The notes beneath the pieces were generated by a model. It made no database searches, had not been told where the DNA came from, and worked only from the letters and a program-made list of their open reading frames with translations. Both the position numbers and the translations under genes were made by a program. Positions 1-8,813 of a DNA stretch of 33,461 bases are shown in pieces (position 1 is the stretch's first letter; every line of letters begins with the position of its first letter). Origin of the DNA: Microcaldota archaeon (GTDB taxonomy: Archaea; Micrarchaeota; Micrarchaeia; Burarchaeales; Fermentimicrarchaeaceae); NCBI GenBank assembly GCA_013425335.1, contig JACCLG010000006.1:1-33461 (forward strand), written 5' to 3'.

Positions 1-1
1 T

Positions 2-193
2 TTGGGGGATGAACAAATTGAGCTATGCGATGGAACCTTCATGAAGTCATCCGGCAAAGTCATGAAAGATGAAATTTATTCAAATCTGAAAAAAACACAC
101 AGTGGGAAGTTGAACCCCGAGTGTGAAAAATGCATGCACCATCTACATGGAGATTGCGGGTTATTATGCTTCAAGAAGCAGAGAGGTGACTGA
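2..193 (+). CDS. C-terminal part of a Cys-rich (SPASM-like) protein, possibly a radical SAM protein; 5' truncated by window edge
   Basis: ORF open at left edge; C-terminus ECEKCMHHLHGDCGLLC resembles auxiliary Fe-S Cys clusters of SPASM proteins; followed directly (TGA/GTG overlap) by the next co-directional gene. Confidence 0.5.
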   Translation: MGDEQIELCDGTFMKSSGKVMKDEIYSNLKKTHSGKLNPECEKCMHHLHGDCGLLCFKKQRGD

Positions 194-1138
194 GTGTTCG
201 AACAGTATACCCCACAGAGCTTTTGTCGAGATTATGCCGAAATGCAGGGTTCCACGCAACTCCCAATGTTCATGGCGGTTGTCAAAGGACTCAAACCATT
301 GATGGATGATTGGGTAGCAGTGGAGAGATACCAAGACTTCAAGCAGATATGTAAAAAATACCACCTATACGTCACACCAAATTGCATATTCAGAAATGTT
401 CCTCAATCTATTATAGAAAAAGCCGAAGGCAAGGAAATCCTCACAACTACAAAATCGCAAGCTATTCCATTCGACCCAGTAGCCAAAGACAGTGTGGTGC
501 ATCTGTACATATCAGGGTCAAAGGAAGTTATCAAGGAGGCACCAAAATTTGGCTGGTATACCCTGATAGTTGATGATGCGGTAGTCAGCAACCCCCTAAT
601 GGACAACCTGAAGTATGGGTTGCTACTGGGCTATCCAAAATGTTGCGTTCGTTTTTTCATAAACGACACACAGGGTATAAACCAGGTGTACGAAGCATAT
701 AAAAATACTCACGGCGAACCCTCATTCTACTGCAACCCTTTCTCAAATGATTTTCACTATTTCTTAATACACAACTATCCTTGCTCTTTCAGATGCAGAG
801 AGACCACAAAGCAGGCTAAAGAGCTCCTAAAGGCAATTAAGGAGGAAGAGCCGGAATATGCGGCAAAAATAGAATATCACCTCAAACTGCCCTTACTAGT
901 TTTTCATATAAGAGATGCAATTGCTTTTGAAGGAAAAATAAGCAAGGGAGAGATCAGATACTCTGACTCATACTTCCTCAGTTTCCCCAACATAGGTAAA
1001 ACACCATATAAGAAATTTCTGGAGGGCAATAGAGTTAGGGTGACGAAGGATAAAATCCTGATATTCAAAAATGAAACCCTCCTCCACTCTCTAGAAAAGA
1101 GCAGAGAGGATGACGGCTTTCTGCTTAAATTTTCCTAG
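194..1138 (+). CDS. DUF483-like protein
   Basis: 314-aa ORF, GTG start overlapping upstream stop; motif LLLGYPKCCVRFF resembles the GYPxCCV motif of archaeal DUF483 proteins. Confidence 0.6.
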   Translation: MFEQYTPQSFCRDYAEMQGSTQLPMFMAVVKGLKPLMDDWVAVERYQDFKQICKKYHLYVTPNCIFRNVPQSIIEKAEGKEILTTTKSQAIPFDPVAKDSVVHLYISGSKEVIKEAPKFGWYTLIVDDAVVSNPLMDNLKYGLLLGYPKCCVRFFINDTQGINQVYEAYKNTHGEPSFYCNPFSNDFHYFLIHNYPCSFRCRETTKQAKELLKAIKEEEPEYAAKIEYHLKLPLLVFHIRDAIAFEGKISKGEIRYSDSYFLSFPNIGKTPYKKFLEGNRVRVTKDKILIFKNETLLHSLEKSREDDGFLLKFS

Positions 1139-1151
1139 CGCTGCTAGGAAA
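1131..1151. repeat. Perfect inverted repeat (9-bp arms, 3-nt loop) over the DUF483 stop codon; possible terminator or mRNA 3' hairpin
   Basis: TTTCCTAGC-GCT-GCTAGGAAA read directly; TAG stop is 1136-1138. Confidence 0.7.
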
Positions 1152-1246
1152 TACAATGCGCATTATTGTTCAAAATGTTTTTTGGGTTTTTAACAAGCTG
1201 TGATAACTTTTTAATTCCTCGCGGGGAAAATATTATAAGTGAATGA

Positions 1247-2182
1247 ATGGTCACTGCTCTAATCCGCTTGGGTCATAATTGCAATGAGAACTGTGTTTTC
1301 TGCACAGTTGCGCTAGATAATGAAATGGAGCTGGATACTCAGGAAGTCAAGAATAGAATACTTGCCTCAGCAAAGAGAAAGACCGAAACCATAACATTCA
1401 CCGGAGGCGAGCCCACCATCAGAAAGGATCTCCCCGAGCTCATTAGATTTGCAAAGAAGCTGGGAATGAGAGTCGAGTTGCAAACTAATGGGGTCTTATT
1501 GGATGACCGAGATCTCGCCGAAGAGATAGCTCACGCCGGTGTTGACCTCGTCGCCGTTTCACTCCATTCGCATAAGGAGGAGGTTTCGGAAAAATTAACC
1601 AACTCCACTAAAACCTATAGAAGGACAATGCGGGGAATAAAAAATATCACCAAACTCTGCAAAAATGTCCACATAAGCCATGTGATAAATTCCATGAACT
1701 ACAAGGACCTTTGTGACTTTGTAATCTTCACCCAAAAAGAGTTACCTGGCATTTCTTGCATATATTTCGGATTTGTCAGACCAAACGGAAACACCCTCAA
1801 GAACAAGTGGGCTGTCCCGAAGATATCGGATGTTGATTTGGATGTTTACAAGGCATTTGACTATTGCAAGGCAAACGGCATCCAATTCGGCGCTGAAGGT
1901 CTACCTCTCTGCTACATGCAGGGATTTGAGGAATACTCCAACGAGGCTAAGCGGTTGCTGTCAGAACCTGTTTTTTACACTGGTGGTAAAAGCTATAGGC
2001 GGGATATACATCGATTCATCCAAGAGAATCTCAAATGCAAGGATGAGCGTTGCGGCTACTGCTCCCTCAATGAAATATGCCCCGGGGTCTGGAGGGAGTA
2101 TGCAGACTTGTATGGAACTAATGAACTCTTCCCGGTCTTCATATCAAAGGATGAGGTAATAAGAAAGCTCAAATCAAGGTGA
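1247..2182 (+). CDS. Radical SAM protein with C-terminal SPASM/twitch-like Cys cluster
   Basis: CNENCVFC (CxxxCxxC), TFTGGEPTIR, C-terminal CKDERCGYCSLNEICPGVWREY. Confidence 0.93.
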   Translation: MVTALIRLGHNCNENCVFCTVALDNEMELDTQEVKNRILASAKRKTETITFTGGEPTIRKDLPELIRFAKKLGMRVELQTNGVLLDDRDLAEEIAHAGVDLVAVSLHSHKEEVSEKLTNSTKTYRRTMRGIKNITKLCKNVHISHVINSMNYKDLCDFVIFTQKELPGISCIYFGFVRPNGNTLKNKWAVPKISDVDLDVYKAFDYCKANGIQFGAEGLPLCYMQGFEEYSNEAKRLLSEPVFYTGGKSYRRDIHRFIQENLKCKDERCGYCSLNEICPGVWREYADLYGTNELFPVFISKDEVIRKLKSR

Positions 2183-2189
2183 ATACCAA

Positions 2190-3161
2190 ATGGAGAACCC
2201 AATTTCAAGAGAGCTCAATTTGTTCATGGGCTATACCTGCAATAACCACTGCTGGTTCTGCTCTGAGGAGATGAACAAGGCAATTCCGGACAAAACAACT
2301 GCCATGGTGAAGGAGGAGCTGCTCACTGCAAAAAAGACGGGAGTCCAGAGGATTACCCTCACTGGTGGCGAGCCAACAATACGAGCTGATATATTCGAGC
2401 TTATCTCCTATGCAAGCTCCCTTAACTTCGAAGAAATCTTCATCATAACAAACGGGAGGATGCTTTTCTACAAAGAGTTTGCGAGAAAGCTAGCCGAGGC
2501 GGGCTTAACCCACATACTCTTCTCCCTTCATGCGCCAAGAGCCGAGATACACGATTCCCTTACCCAGGTGCCCGGCAGCTTTGAGCAGATAGTTCAGGGT
2601 ATAAAGAATATGGTGGAGGTTGGAGGTGTTATGGTGGATAATAACACCACGATAACCAAAAAGAACTACAAGTATCTGCCAGAGCTTGCGGAGCTACTTG
2701 TGAAACTGGGCGTGCAGTATTACGAGTTCATCTTCATAAATCCGATTACAGTACTGCTATACTCCCCAGACAGATTCGAAGAGCTTGTCCCAACGCTGCG
2801 GCAGATAGAGAAGTACCTGCATGGGGCGCTTGATGTAGGTATCAAAAAAGGAGTGTGGTGCACAGCAGAAGCAATTCCGCTGTGCTACATGCAAGGTTAT
2901 GAAAAACACGTAACGGAGTTGGGGATGTCCCCTCTTAGGATGATAGTCGGACCCAACAACAGGTATACGCCTGATTTGAATACAGCCCGGAAAGAGAAAG
3001 CTAAGACAAAGGCTGAAAAATGCAAGAGATGCAAGTACTACCTTGTCTGCGAGGGTGCCTTCAGCCAGTATACCGAACACTACGGAATGGCAGAATTTAG
3101 GCCCGTAGCCGGGGAATACATCAAAGACCCAAATGTCATTCTGGACAGCGTGAAGGAGTGA
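2190..3161 (+). CDS. Radical SAM protein, paralogous to the preceding gene
   Basis: CNNHCWFC, TLTGGEPTIRADIFELI, C-terminal CKRCKYYLVCEGAFSQY; shared IPLCYMQGYE motif. Confidence 0.93.
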   Translation: MENPISRELNLFMGYTCNNHCWFCSEEMNKAIPDKTTAMVKEELLTAKKTGVQRITLTGGEPTIRADIFELISYASSLNFEEIFIITNGRMLFYKEFARKLAEAGLTHILFSLHAPRAEIHDSLTQVPGSFEQIVQGIKNMVEVGGVMVDNNTTITKKNYKYLPELAELLVKLGVQYYEFIFINPITVLLYSPDRFEELVPTLRQIEKYLHGALDVGIKKGVWCTAEAIPLCYMQGYEKHVTELGMSPLRMIVGPNNRYTPDLNTARKEKAKTKAEKCKRCKYYLVCEGAFSQYTEHYGMAEFRPVAGEYIKDPNVILDSVKE

Positions 3162-3165
3162 TGGC

Positions 3166-4284
3166 ATGCCCAAGGTTTCAATTGTAAAATGTGATGACTA
3201 CTCTGAAGTAAAAGCAGGGATAGAAGAATCCCTAAAACTTTTGGGTGGAATAAAAAAGTTTTTCAAAAAAGGGGAAAGAGTTCTACTGAAGCCGAATATA
3301 TCTGATCCCCTGCCTCCTGAGAAGGCGAGCAATACTCATCCCCTCTTTGTTAAGGCGGTTATTGAAATCGCACAAAAGACTGGGGCGGAGGTCTCGGTTG
3401 GGGAAGCATCAGCAGGAGGCGGAGAGGGAATAACCACCAAATGTCTTGAGATGTCTGGAATTGGAAAAGTCATAAGTGAAACTGGCGTGACTTTCAGAAA
3501 TTTTCAAGAGGAACCATTCATGCCGCGCGACATACCGAGTTTTAAAGTTATGGATAAAACAGATTTTGCAAATGCTATCTTCCAGGTGGACATGGTTGTG
3601 AATCTGCCGAAGCTCAAAACTCACGGGCTAACTTTTATTACTGGCTCCATAAAGAACTGTTTTGGTTGCATTCACCCAGAAGAGAGAAAACACCTTCATG
3701 GGACTTTCCCCCGCAGGGAAGATTTCACCCAGGGTTTGGTGGATATCTACTCCTTTGTGAGGCCGAGACTAACCATAATGGATGCAGTTGTCGGAATGGA
3801 GGGAGAGCAGGGTCCTTCATTCGGAGACCCTAAAAAAATAGGGCTTGTCATAGCAGGGGAGGACGGCGTTGCCGTTGACGCGGTTGCAGCAACTGTCATA
3901 GGATATGAACCCCATGCCCTACCCATTATAAAATTTGCTGACGAGAGAGGGATAGGAACAGGGGATATGAGAAAGATAGAAGTCGTCGGTGAGAGAATCA
4001 AGGATGTAGTAGTCAAAGGTTTCAAGCAACATCCTCTCTTTAACAACAAATACCGCAAAATGGAGGGGTTTGGGAGCTCGTTTGTCATGATACCTGAGTT
4101 CACCCAATCCAAATGCATCAAATGTGGCACCTGCGCAAATAACTGCCCTGTCCGTGCAATACGGATGAACCCATACCCCGTGATAGATAGGGAGAAATGC
4201 ATCATGTGCTACTGCTGCCATGAACTCTGCCCTCAGGGAGCATACCAACTCAAGATAAAATGGTTGGGGAAAAAACAAATTTGA
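3166..4284 (+). CDS. DUF362 domain protein with C-terminal 2x[4Fe-4S] ferredoxin domain
   Basis: LLKPNISDP, NLPKLKTHGLTFITGSIKNCFGC typical of DUF362; CIKCGTCANNCP and CIMCYCCHELCP ferredoxin motifs. Confidence 0.9.
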   Translation: MPKVSIVKCDDYSEVKAGIEESLKLLGGIKKFFKKGERVLLKPNISDPLPPEKASNTHPLFVKAVIEIAQKTGAEVSVGEASAGGGEGITTKCLEMSGIGKVISETGVTFRNFQEEPFMPRDIPSFKVMDKTDFANAIFQVDMVVNLPKLKTHGLTFITGSIKNCFGCIHPEERKHLHGTFPRREDFTQGLVDIYSFVRPRLTIMDAVVGMEGEQGPSFGDPKKIGLVIAGEDGVAVDAVAATVIGYEPHALPIIKFADERGIGTGDMRKIEVVGERIKDVVVKGFKQHPLFNNKYRKMEGFGSSFVMIPEFTQSKCIKCGTCANNCPVRAIRMNPYPVIDREKCIMCYCCHELCPQGAYQLKIKWLGKKQI

Positions 4285-4296
4285 AAAGGAGAATCT

Positions 4297-5181
4297 ATGG
4301 CACAGCTCGGCGTCGGCGTAGCGTGCAATAATTGCTGTATAATGTGCACCACCATAATGCCGCCACCCAACAATTGGAATGGAAGCACCGAGGAGCTAGA
4401 GAGAGAGATACTGAAAAATAGGACGCACAGCAGCGTCACTATAACCGGTGGAGAAGCAACAATCAGGCCAGACATTTTCCATCTGCTCAGATTCATCAAA
4501 AAAACTATGCCAAATTCAAGATTAACAGTTCTCAGTAATGGCAGGATGTTCTGCTACCCTGAATTCACAAAGGAGTTCGTCAAAACAGGTTGCGATGCTG
4601 TGGCCATTCCACTCCACGCCGAAAATGCAGAGTTTCATGATAGGATAACAAGAGCCCCTGGCAGCTTCGAGCAGACCGTACAGGGGGTAAAAAATCTCCT
4701 TGAATATAAAAATAAGGTTGATATAGAAATAAGGGTCGTGATTCACAAACTGAATTATAAACATCTTCCCGCTATTGCAAGTTTCATCTCCAATGAATTC
4801 AAAGGAATCCAAAGAGTTGTGCCATTTCCCATAGATATAATAGGGAATGCAAATCTGAACAGAAAGAAGCTTATAGTGAGAATAACAGAAGTCAAACCCT
4901 ACCTGGAGAAGGGGCTTGCCATACTGGAGAAAAATGGTTTTGAATTCAACCTATACCACATTCCTTTCTGCATTGTTAACAGAAGATATTGGAAGAATAT
5001 AGCTGGGAGGACTGTTGAGGAGAGGAGGATAACCTTTAAATCCTGCCGTGGATGCATCATGAAGAAAAGTTGCCCGGGCGTATGGAAGACCTATGCATTC
5101 AGGGTTGGCACCAGCGAGTTCAAGTCCATAACCGCTTCCTATAAAAAGAAATATAAACAAAGGCAATTTAATCTACTCTAG
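4297..5181 (+). CDS. Radical SAM protein, third complete paralogue
   Basis: CNNCCIMC, TITGGEATIRPDIFHLL, PGSFEQTVQGVKNL (close to the 2190 gene), C-terminal CRGCIMKKSCPGVWKTYAF. Confidence 0.92.
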   Translation: MAQLGVGVACNNCCIMCTTIMPPPNNWNGSTEELEREILKNRTHSSVTITGGEATIRPDIFHLLRFIKKTMPNSRLTVLSNGRMFCYPEFTKEFVKTGCDAVAIPLHAENAEFHDRITRAPGSFEQTVQGVKNLLEYKNKVDIEIRVVIHKLNYKHLPAIASFISNEFKGIQRVVPFPIDIIGNANLNRKKLIVRITEVKPYLEKGLAILEKNGFEFNLYHIPFCIVNRRYWKNIAGRTVEERRITFKSCRGCIMKKSCPGVWKTYAFRVGTSEFKSITASYKKKYKQRQFNLL

Positions 5182-5193
5182 CGATGGATTTTT

Positions 5194-6813
5194 ATGAGAA
5201 GAGACCAGTTTCTCACATGCATACTGCTGGCAGGATTTCTTTTAGGTGCTGCACGTGCCATCACCACAACCGCAGTTATCAATATAACCAACCCTTCAGG
5301 AGTTGTGGTAGTAAATAATGCTGCCATGAGCTGCAGCTTCGTTTCCTATCAAGTGCCATTCTCCACAGAAGCCAACGTATGCGGCAGCGATTCCTCCACC
5401 GCTGCGAATAGAACAAATTATTCATGCACCTACACTTACAATAAGAATAACAGCGTGGCGGGCGACTGGAATGCGACAGTTAAATTCACGGAGAGTGGCA
5501 CTAATGCTAAGGATTCCACTATAACTACTGTGGCTGATGCGGCTGCCGTCTCACCCCAGGTCGCATATGACTGCACCAGCCCAACAGCCTGTGCGACAGA
5601 CCCCGCATGTGCCTCGAATGGTAGCTTAGAGACAGTCACAGGCATTCTATACACCATAGCCGCAACCCAGCTCACTCAGTCCGCCTCCCCTGCAAGCCCT
5701 CAGAATTACGGAACATCTGTCACATTCAGCTGCAACTATTCTAAAACCAGCGATAATTCACCAGTGACAGGCGCAACAGTCTACGTTAATATAAACAGCA
5801 TCAATTATGCAACAGCATATTCAGGTGGCAACTACACCTATACAAACAGCACACTTGCTGTTGGAAGCAACTCCTGGTATTGTAATGCTACCGAACCAAG
5901 CTCCCTTCCTCAGACCGGCTCAACCCAGACATACACAATAAATACTGCTCCAACTGCCCTATCCCAATCCGCCTCCCCTGCAAGCCCTAAGAATTACGGA
6001 ACATCTGTCACATTCAGCTGCAACTATTCTAAAACCAGCGATAATTCACCAGTGACAGGCGCAACAGTCTACGTTAATATAAACAGCGTCAATTATGCAA
6101 CAGCATATTCAGGTGGCAACTACACCTATACAAACAGCACACTTCCAATGGGAAATAGCAGTTGGTACTGCAATGCAAGCGCAACCAACTATCAGTCTCA
6201 GACCGGCTCAACCCAGACATACGTCATTAACATTCAAACTGCCCTAGGCCAGTATGCATACCCCATAAGCCCAGGCATTTATGGGGTGAGTGTCACCTTC
6301 TATTGCAACTACTCCCAAACCAGCAATAATGCATCAGTGACAAGCGCAACAGTCTACGTTAATATAAACAGCACCAACTATGCGGCAATCTATAATGCAA
6401 CCAGCGGCAACTACACCTATGCAACTAGCTCACTTCCAATGGGAAATAGCAGTTGGTACTGCGATGCAAGCATGTCCTGCTACCAGTCGCAAACAGGCTC
6501 CACCCAGACATATACTATAAGCACGCCTACGATAAACACGAGTGCTTCCAACTATTCAAACTGTGGAGCGGTCTTCTACAGGATAAGCCTCTATGACGTG
6601 AGATCCAAGCTCATTGACTCATCTGTCTCAGTGAGTTTCATAGACCCCAATTCAAATACCTACAGTTCAACTCCCTCGCGTAATGTAACAGGCGTCTACT
6701 TAGGCAGTTATAACCTCACTGCAAACTCAACCCTCGGCACATGGCTGTTGAAGGTAGTTGAGAGTTCTGGAATCACTACTGGGAAGAACTTCTTCGTGGT
6801 CAATTCGTCCTGA
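5194..6813 (+). CDS. Secreted/surface protein with three Ig-like tandem repeats and a C-terminal FYRISLYD...KNFFVV module
   Basis: N-terminal signal-like MRRDQFLTCILLAGFLLGAARA; Thr/Ser/Asn-rich; repeats LTQSASPASP...STQTYTIN. Confidence 0.85.
   Translation: MRRDQFLTCILLAGFLLGAARAITTTAVINITNPSGVVVVNNAAMSCSFVSYQVPFSTEANVCGSDSSTAANRTNYSCTYTYNKNNSVAGDWNATVKFTESGTNAKDSTITTVADAAAVSPQVAYDCTSPTACATDPACASNGSLETVTGILYTIAATQLTQSASPASPQNYGTSVTFSCNYSKTSDNSPVTGATVYVNINSINYATAYSGGNYTYTNSTLAVGSNSWYCNATEPSSLPQTGSTQTYTINTAPTALSQSASPASPKNYGTSVTFSCNYSKTSDNSPVTGATVYVNINSVNYATAYSGGNYTYTNSTLPMGNSSWYCNASATNYQSQTGSTQTYVINIQTALGQYAYPISPGIYGVSVTFYCNYSQTSNNASVTSATVYVNINSTNYAAIYNATSGNYTYATSSLPMGNSSWYCDASMSCYQSQTGSTQTYTISTPTINTSASNYSNCGAVFYRISLYDVRSKLIDSSVSVSFIDPNSNTYSSTPSRNVTGVYLGSYNLTANSTLGTWLLKVVESSGITTGKNFFVVNSS
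5671..6522 (+). repeat. Three tandem coding repeats (units at 5671, 5959, 6244; periods 288 and 285 nt)
   Basis: Units 1 and 2 share a long, almost identical DNA tract (TCCGCCTCCCCTGCAAGCCCT...ACAAACAGCACACTT); unit 3 is diverged. Confidence 0.92.
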
Positions 6814-6835
6814 GAACGATACATTGAACTTAATC

Positions 6836-6932
6836 ACACCACTTGCTCTTAGCAGTAGAGTTTTTTTATTAAACTGCAGTTTCCTGAGGACTAATTGTAT
6901 GCCCGCCACTAAGAGCAAGGTTAGGGGGGTGT
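6836..6932. repeat. Long-range inverted repeat (11-bp perfect core) with an internal 12-bp palindrome
   Basis: CTTGCTCTTAG (6842-6852) pairs with CTAAGAGCAAG (6909-6919); flanks ACACC/GGTGT can also pair; AAACTGCAGTTT palindrome at 6871-6882. Confidence 0.55.
6861..6870 (+). terminator. Poly-T terminator candidate downstream of the 5194 gene
   Basis: TTTTTTTATT 48 nt after the stop codon. Confidence 0.4.
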
Positions 6933-6960
6933 ACAACAGGATGGTGTATCTTACAAGATT

Positions 6961-7152
6961 GGGGGAGTCTCCTATAAAACCATAGCTCGTGCATGTTGCA
7001 TCGGAGCACGTGTCCTTCCCTCCAGTCGATCAGAAGAACTTCCCGCATTTTTTGCACTGCTTCCTTGTGAAACCCTCCCTGTCAAAAAGCTCAACCTTCC
7101 AGTATTTGTCGTGGTCTTTCTGGAATTTCTGTATAAACTCCTTCTTTTCCAT
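6961..7152 (-). pseudogene. alaS: Degenerate 5' fragment of archaeal-type alanyl-tRNA synthetase gene with in-frame TGA at a conserved Trp position
   Basis: Reverse-strand translation MEKKEFIQKFQKDHDKYWKVELFDREGFTRKQCKKCGKFF*STGGKDTCSDATCTSYGFIGDSP resembles the archaeal AlaRS N-terminus (ENGFxRKxCxxCGxxFWT...CGDxPCxxYSFIGNP); homology stops after about 64 codons. Confidence 0.8.
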
Positions 7153-7212
7153 AACAATCTGGAGAATTTAAGAAAGGGAATATTAAAGCTTTTGGTGGTA
7201 TCTACAGAAAAT

Positions 7213-8769
7213 TTACTTCAATGTGAGGTTGTAGAACGCGTATCCTTCTGGTGATTCTGCAATTAGAGTGAAGTTGTAGTACTTTTTCAACTCTTCTTCT
7301 ATTCTGGATGATTCGTTTGATTTCTCGTACCACAAGTAATTTTTGAAGAGGATGAGGTTGTTTTTTGGTTCTATTGCATCCCAATTTTGAATAAACTTAT
7401 CTGGCGAGACGGAGTTTTTGTGGGTGGCAGCCATTATGGAATATTGGCCGTAGCTTAGAACGTAGACATCTGGGGGCAGCCTATCATTCATGGAGAGTAT
7501 GAATCTATAGTCCACACCCCACTGGTTCTCTAGGAAGATGGAATTCTGGGTGTTAGACAGGGTTATCAAATAAGCAAGTGAGATGATTACTATGAGGAAC
7601 TCTTTGTTGAACTGCAAGTTCTTTATTATACTGAGCGTGCCTGCTACGAAAAATATTGTCAGGGCGAGATACAGCATTATGTCGTATCGGACAGGCTCGG
7701 GGTATGGGTTATTGATGCCTCCTGAACGGAAGCTTGAGTACATAAGAAGGAAGAGAAGTAAGAATGAGGAGTAGACAACAAATTTTTTATTATCCGTGAA
7801 ATATAGTTGGATTGCCCCCAAGATGCATATAAGGGAGAAGAGCGGGGAGTTGTAATTATTATCAAAGAAAAAAGTAATGTTGTATACGAGGTGTTTTTGT
7901 AGATAGTTTAGTTTCGTTTGCAGGGGGTCGTTCCATTCGGGCTCCACGGCAGTTCCATACTGGAGCAGTTGGAAGAGCGGTATGAGTAGGATGAAAAAGA
8001 CTAAAATTGCAGCTAGGTATTCCCATCTTAAAAATTTCCTAAGTTCCCTTTTCTCGTTGCTCCAGATGTAGAAGGAGAGCGGAAGGAGAAGTAGGAAGTT
8101 CTCAGGCCTTGAGTTAAGAGCGTAGAGAAGGGTAGCGAGGAATAATAGGAAAGTAGGATACTTTCTTGTTTTGAGGTATATTTCAAGAAAGATCATTGTC
8201 AGTATTAGTGAGAACAATGAAAAAATTTCCAATCCTATTGCTCCGGAGTATTTTAAATGCACAGGGATGAAGTTGAACACAAATGCGCCCATTAATGCAA
8301 GGGCTGAATCTTGGAATGTGAGAAAGAGTAGCAGAAAGATAAGAATTATTGACAAGCTACCAATGACTGCATTGGTGTTGAAGGCGACTGCTTCGGAATC
8401 GCCAAATACTCCGAGCACTAGACTTAGGACGCTGTGGTAGCCAGCCGGCCAGGGAATCAAAAAGCAGGATTCACAATGCTGAATCGACCCAAACTCACAC
8501 TCGCAAAATTTGTTGTTGTGTAGTATATTTTCTGAAAGGATCTCATGGTCATAATCATCAGTGTATATATAATGCGTATGAGGTATGACAAATAGCCGTA
8601 TGTATAAACCGCACAGGAAGATGATGAGCAGGAGGATCCAAGTTCTTCTCTTTATAGTTTTGAATGGCTTTATGATGGAGTCAAAATTGATGATGATGAG
8701 GAGAGTGATTGCTAACAAAATGGATTTCATTAAAGGAGGGTATAGATTGACCAAATCCAGCTCCCACAT
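7213..8769 (-). CDS. Multi-pass membrane protein, likely PMT/GT39-like glycosyltransferase
   Basis: 518 aa with many TM segments; early luminal loop RLFVIPHTHYIYTDDYDHEI and WPAGYH resemble GT-C dolichyl-phosphate sugar transferases. Confidence 0.65.
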   Translation of the reverse strand: MWELDLVNLYPPLMKSILLAITLLIIINFDSIIKPFKTIKRRTWILLLIIFLCGLYIRLFVIPHTHYIYTDDYDHEILSENILHNNKFCECEFGSIQHCESCFLIPWPAGYHSVLSLVLGVFGDSEAVAFNTNAVIGSLSIILIFLLLFLTFQDSALALMGAFVFNFIPVHLKYSGAIGLEIFSLFSLILTMIFLEIYLKTRKYPTFLLFLATLLYALNSRPENFLLLLPLSFYIWSNEKRELRKFLRWEYLAAILVFFILLIPLFQLLQYGTAVEPEWNDPLQTKLNYLQKHLVYNITFFFDNNYNSPLFSLICILGAIQLYFTDNKKFVVYSSFLLLFLLMYSSFRSGGINNPYPEPVRYDIMLYLALTIFFVAGTLSIIKNLQFNKEFLIVIISLAYLITLSNTQNSIFLENQWGVDYRFILSMNDRLPPDVYVLSYGQYSIMAATHKNSVSPDKFIQNWDAIEPKNNLILFKNYLWYEKSNESSRIEEELKKYYNFTLIAESPEGYAFYNLTLK

Positions 8770-8813
8770 ATTGAAGGATAGATAACCGTATGATGTTTAA
8801 AAATGTTTGTTGG

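Noticed and set aside
5671-6522. CRISPR-like or intergenic tandem repeat
   Set aside because: Repeats are ~285-288 nt, in frame and coding; no short direct repeats with unique spacers were seen anywhere
6961-7152. UGA recoded as Trp genome-wide (suggested by TGA at the AlaRS Trp position)
   Set aside because: Many intact genes here end at TGA (for example larB and the 1247 and 2190 radical SAM genes) and Trp is encoded by TGG throughout; a local nonsense change in a fragment is simpler
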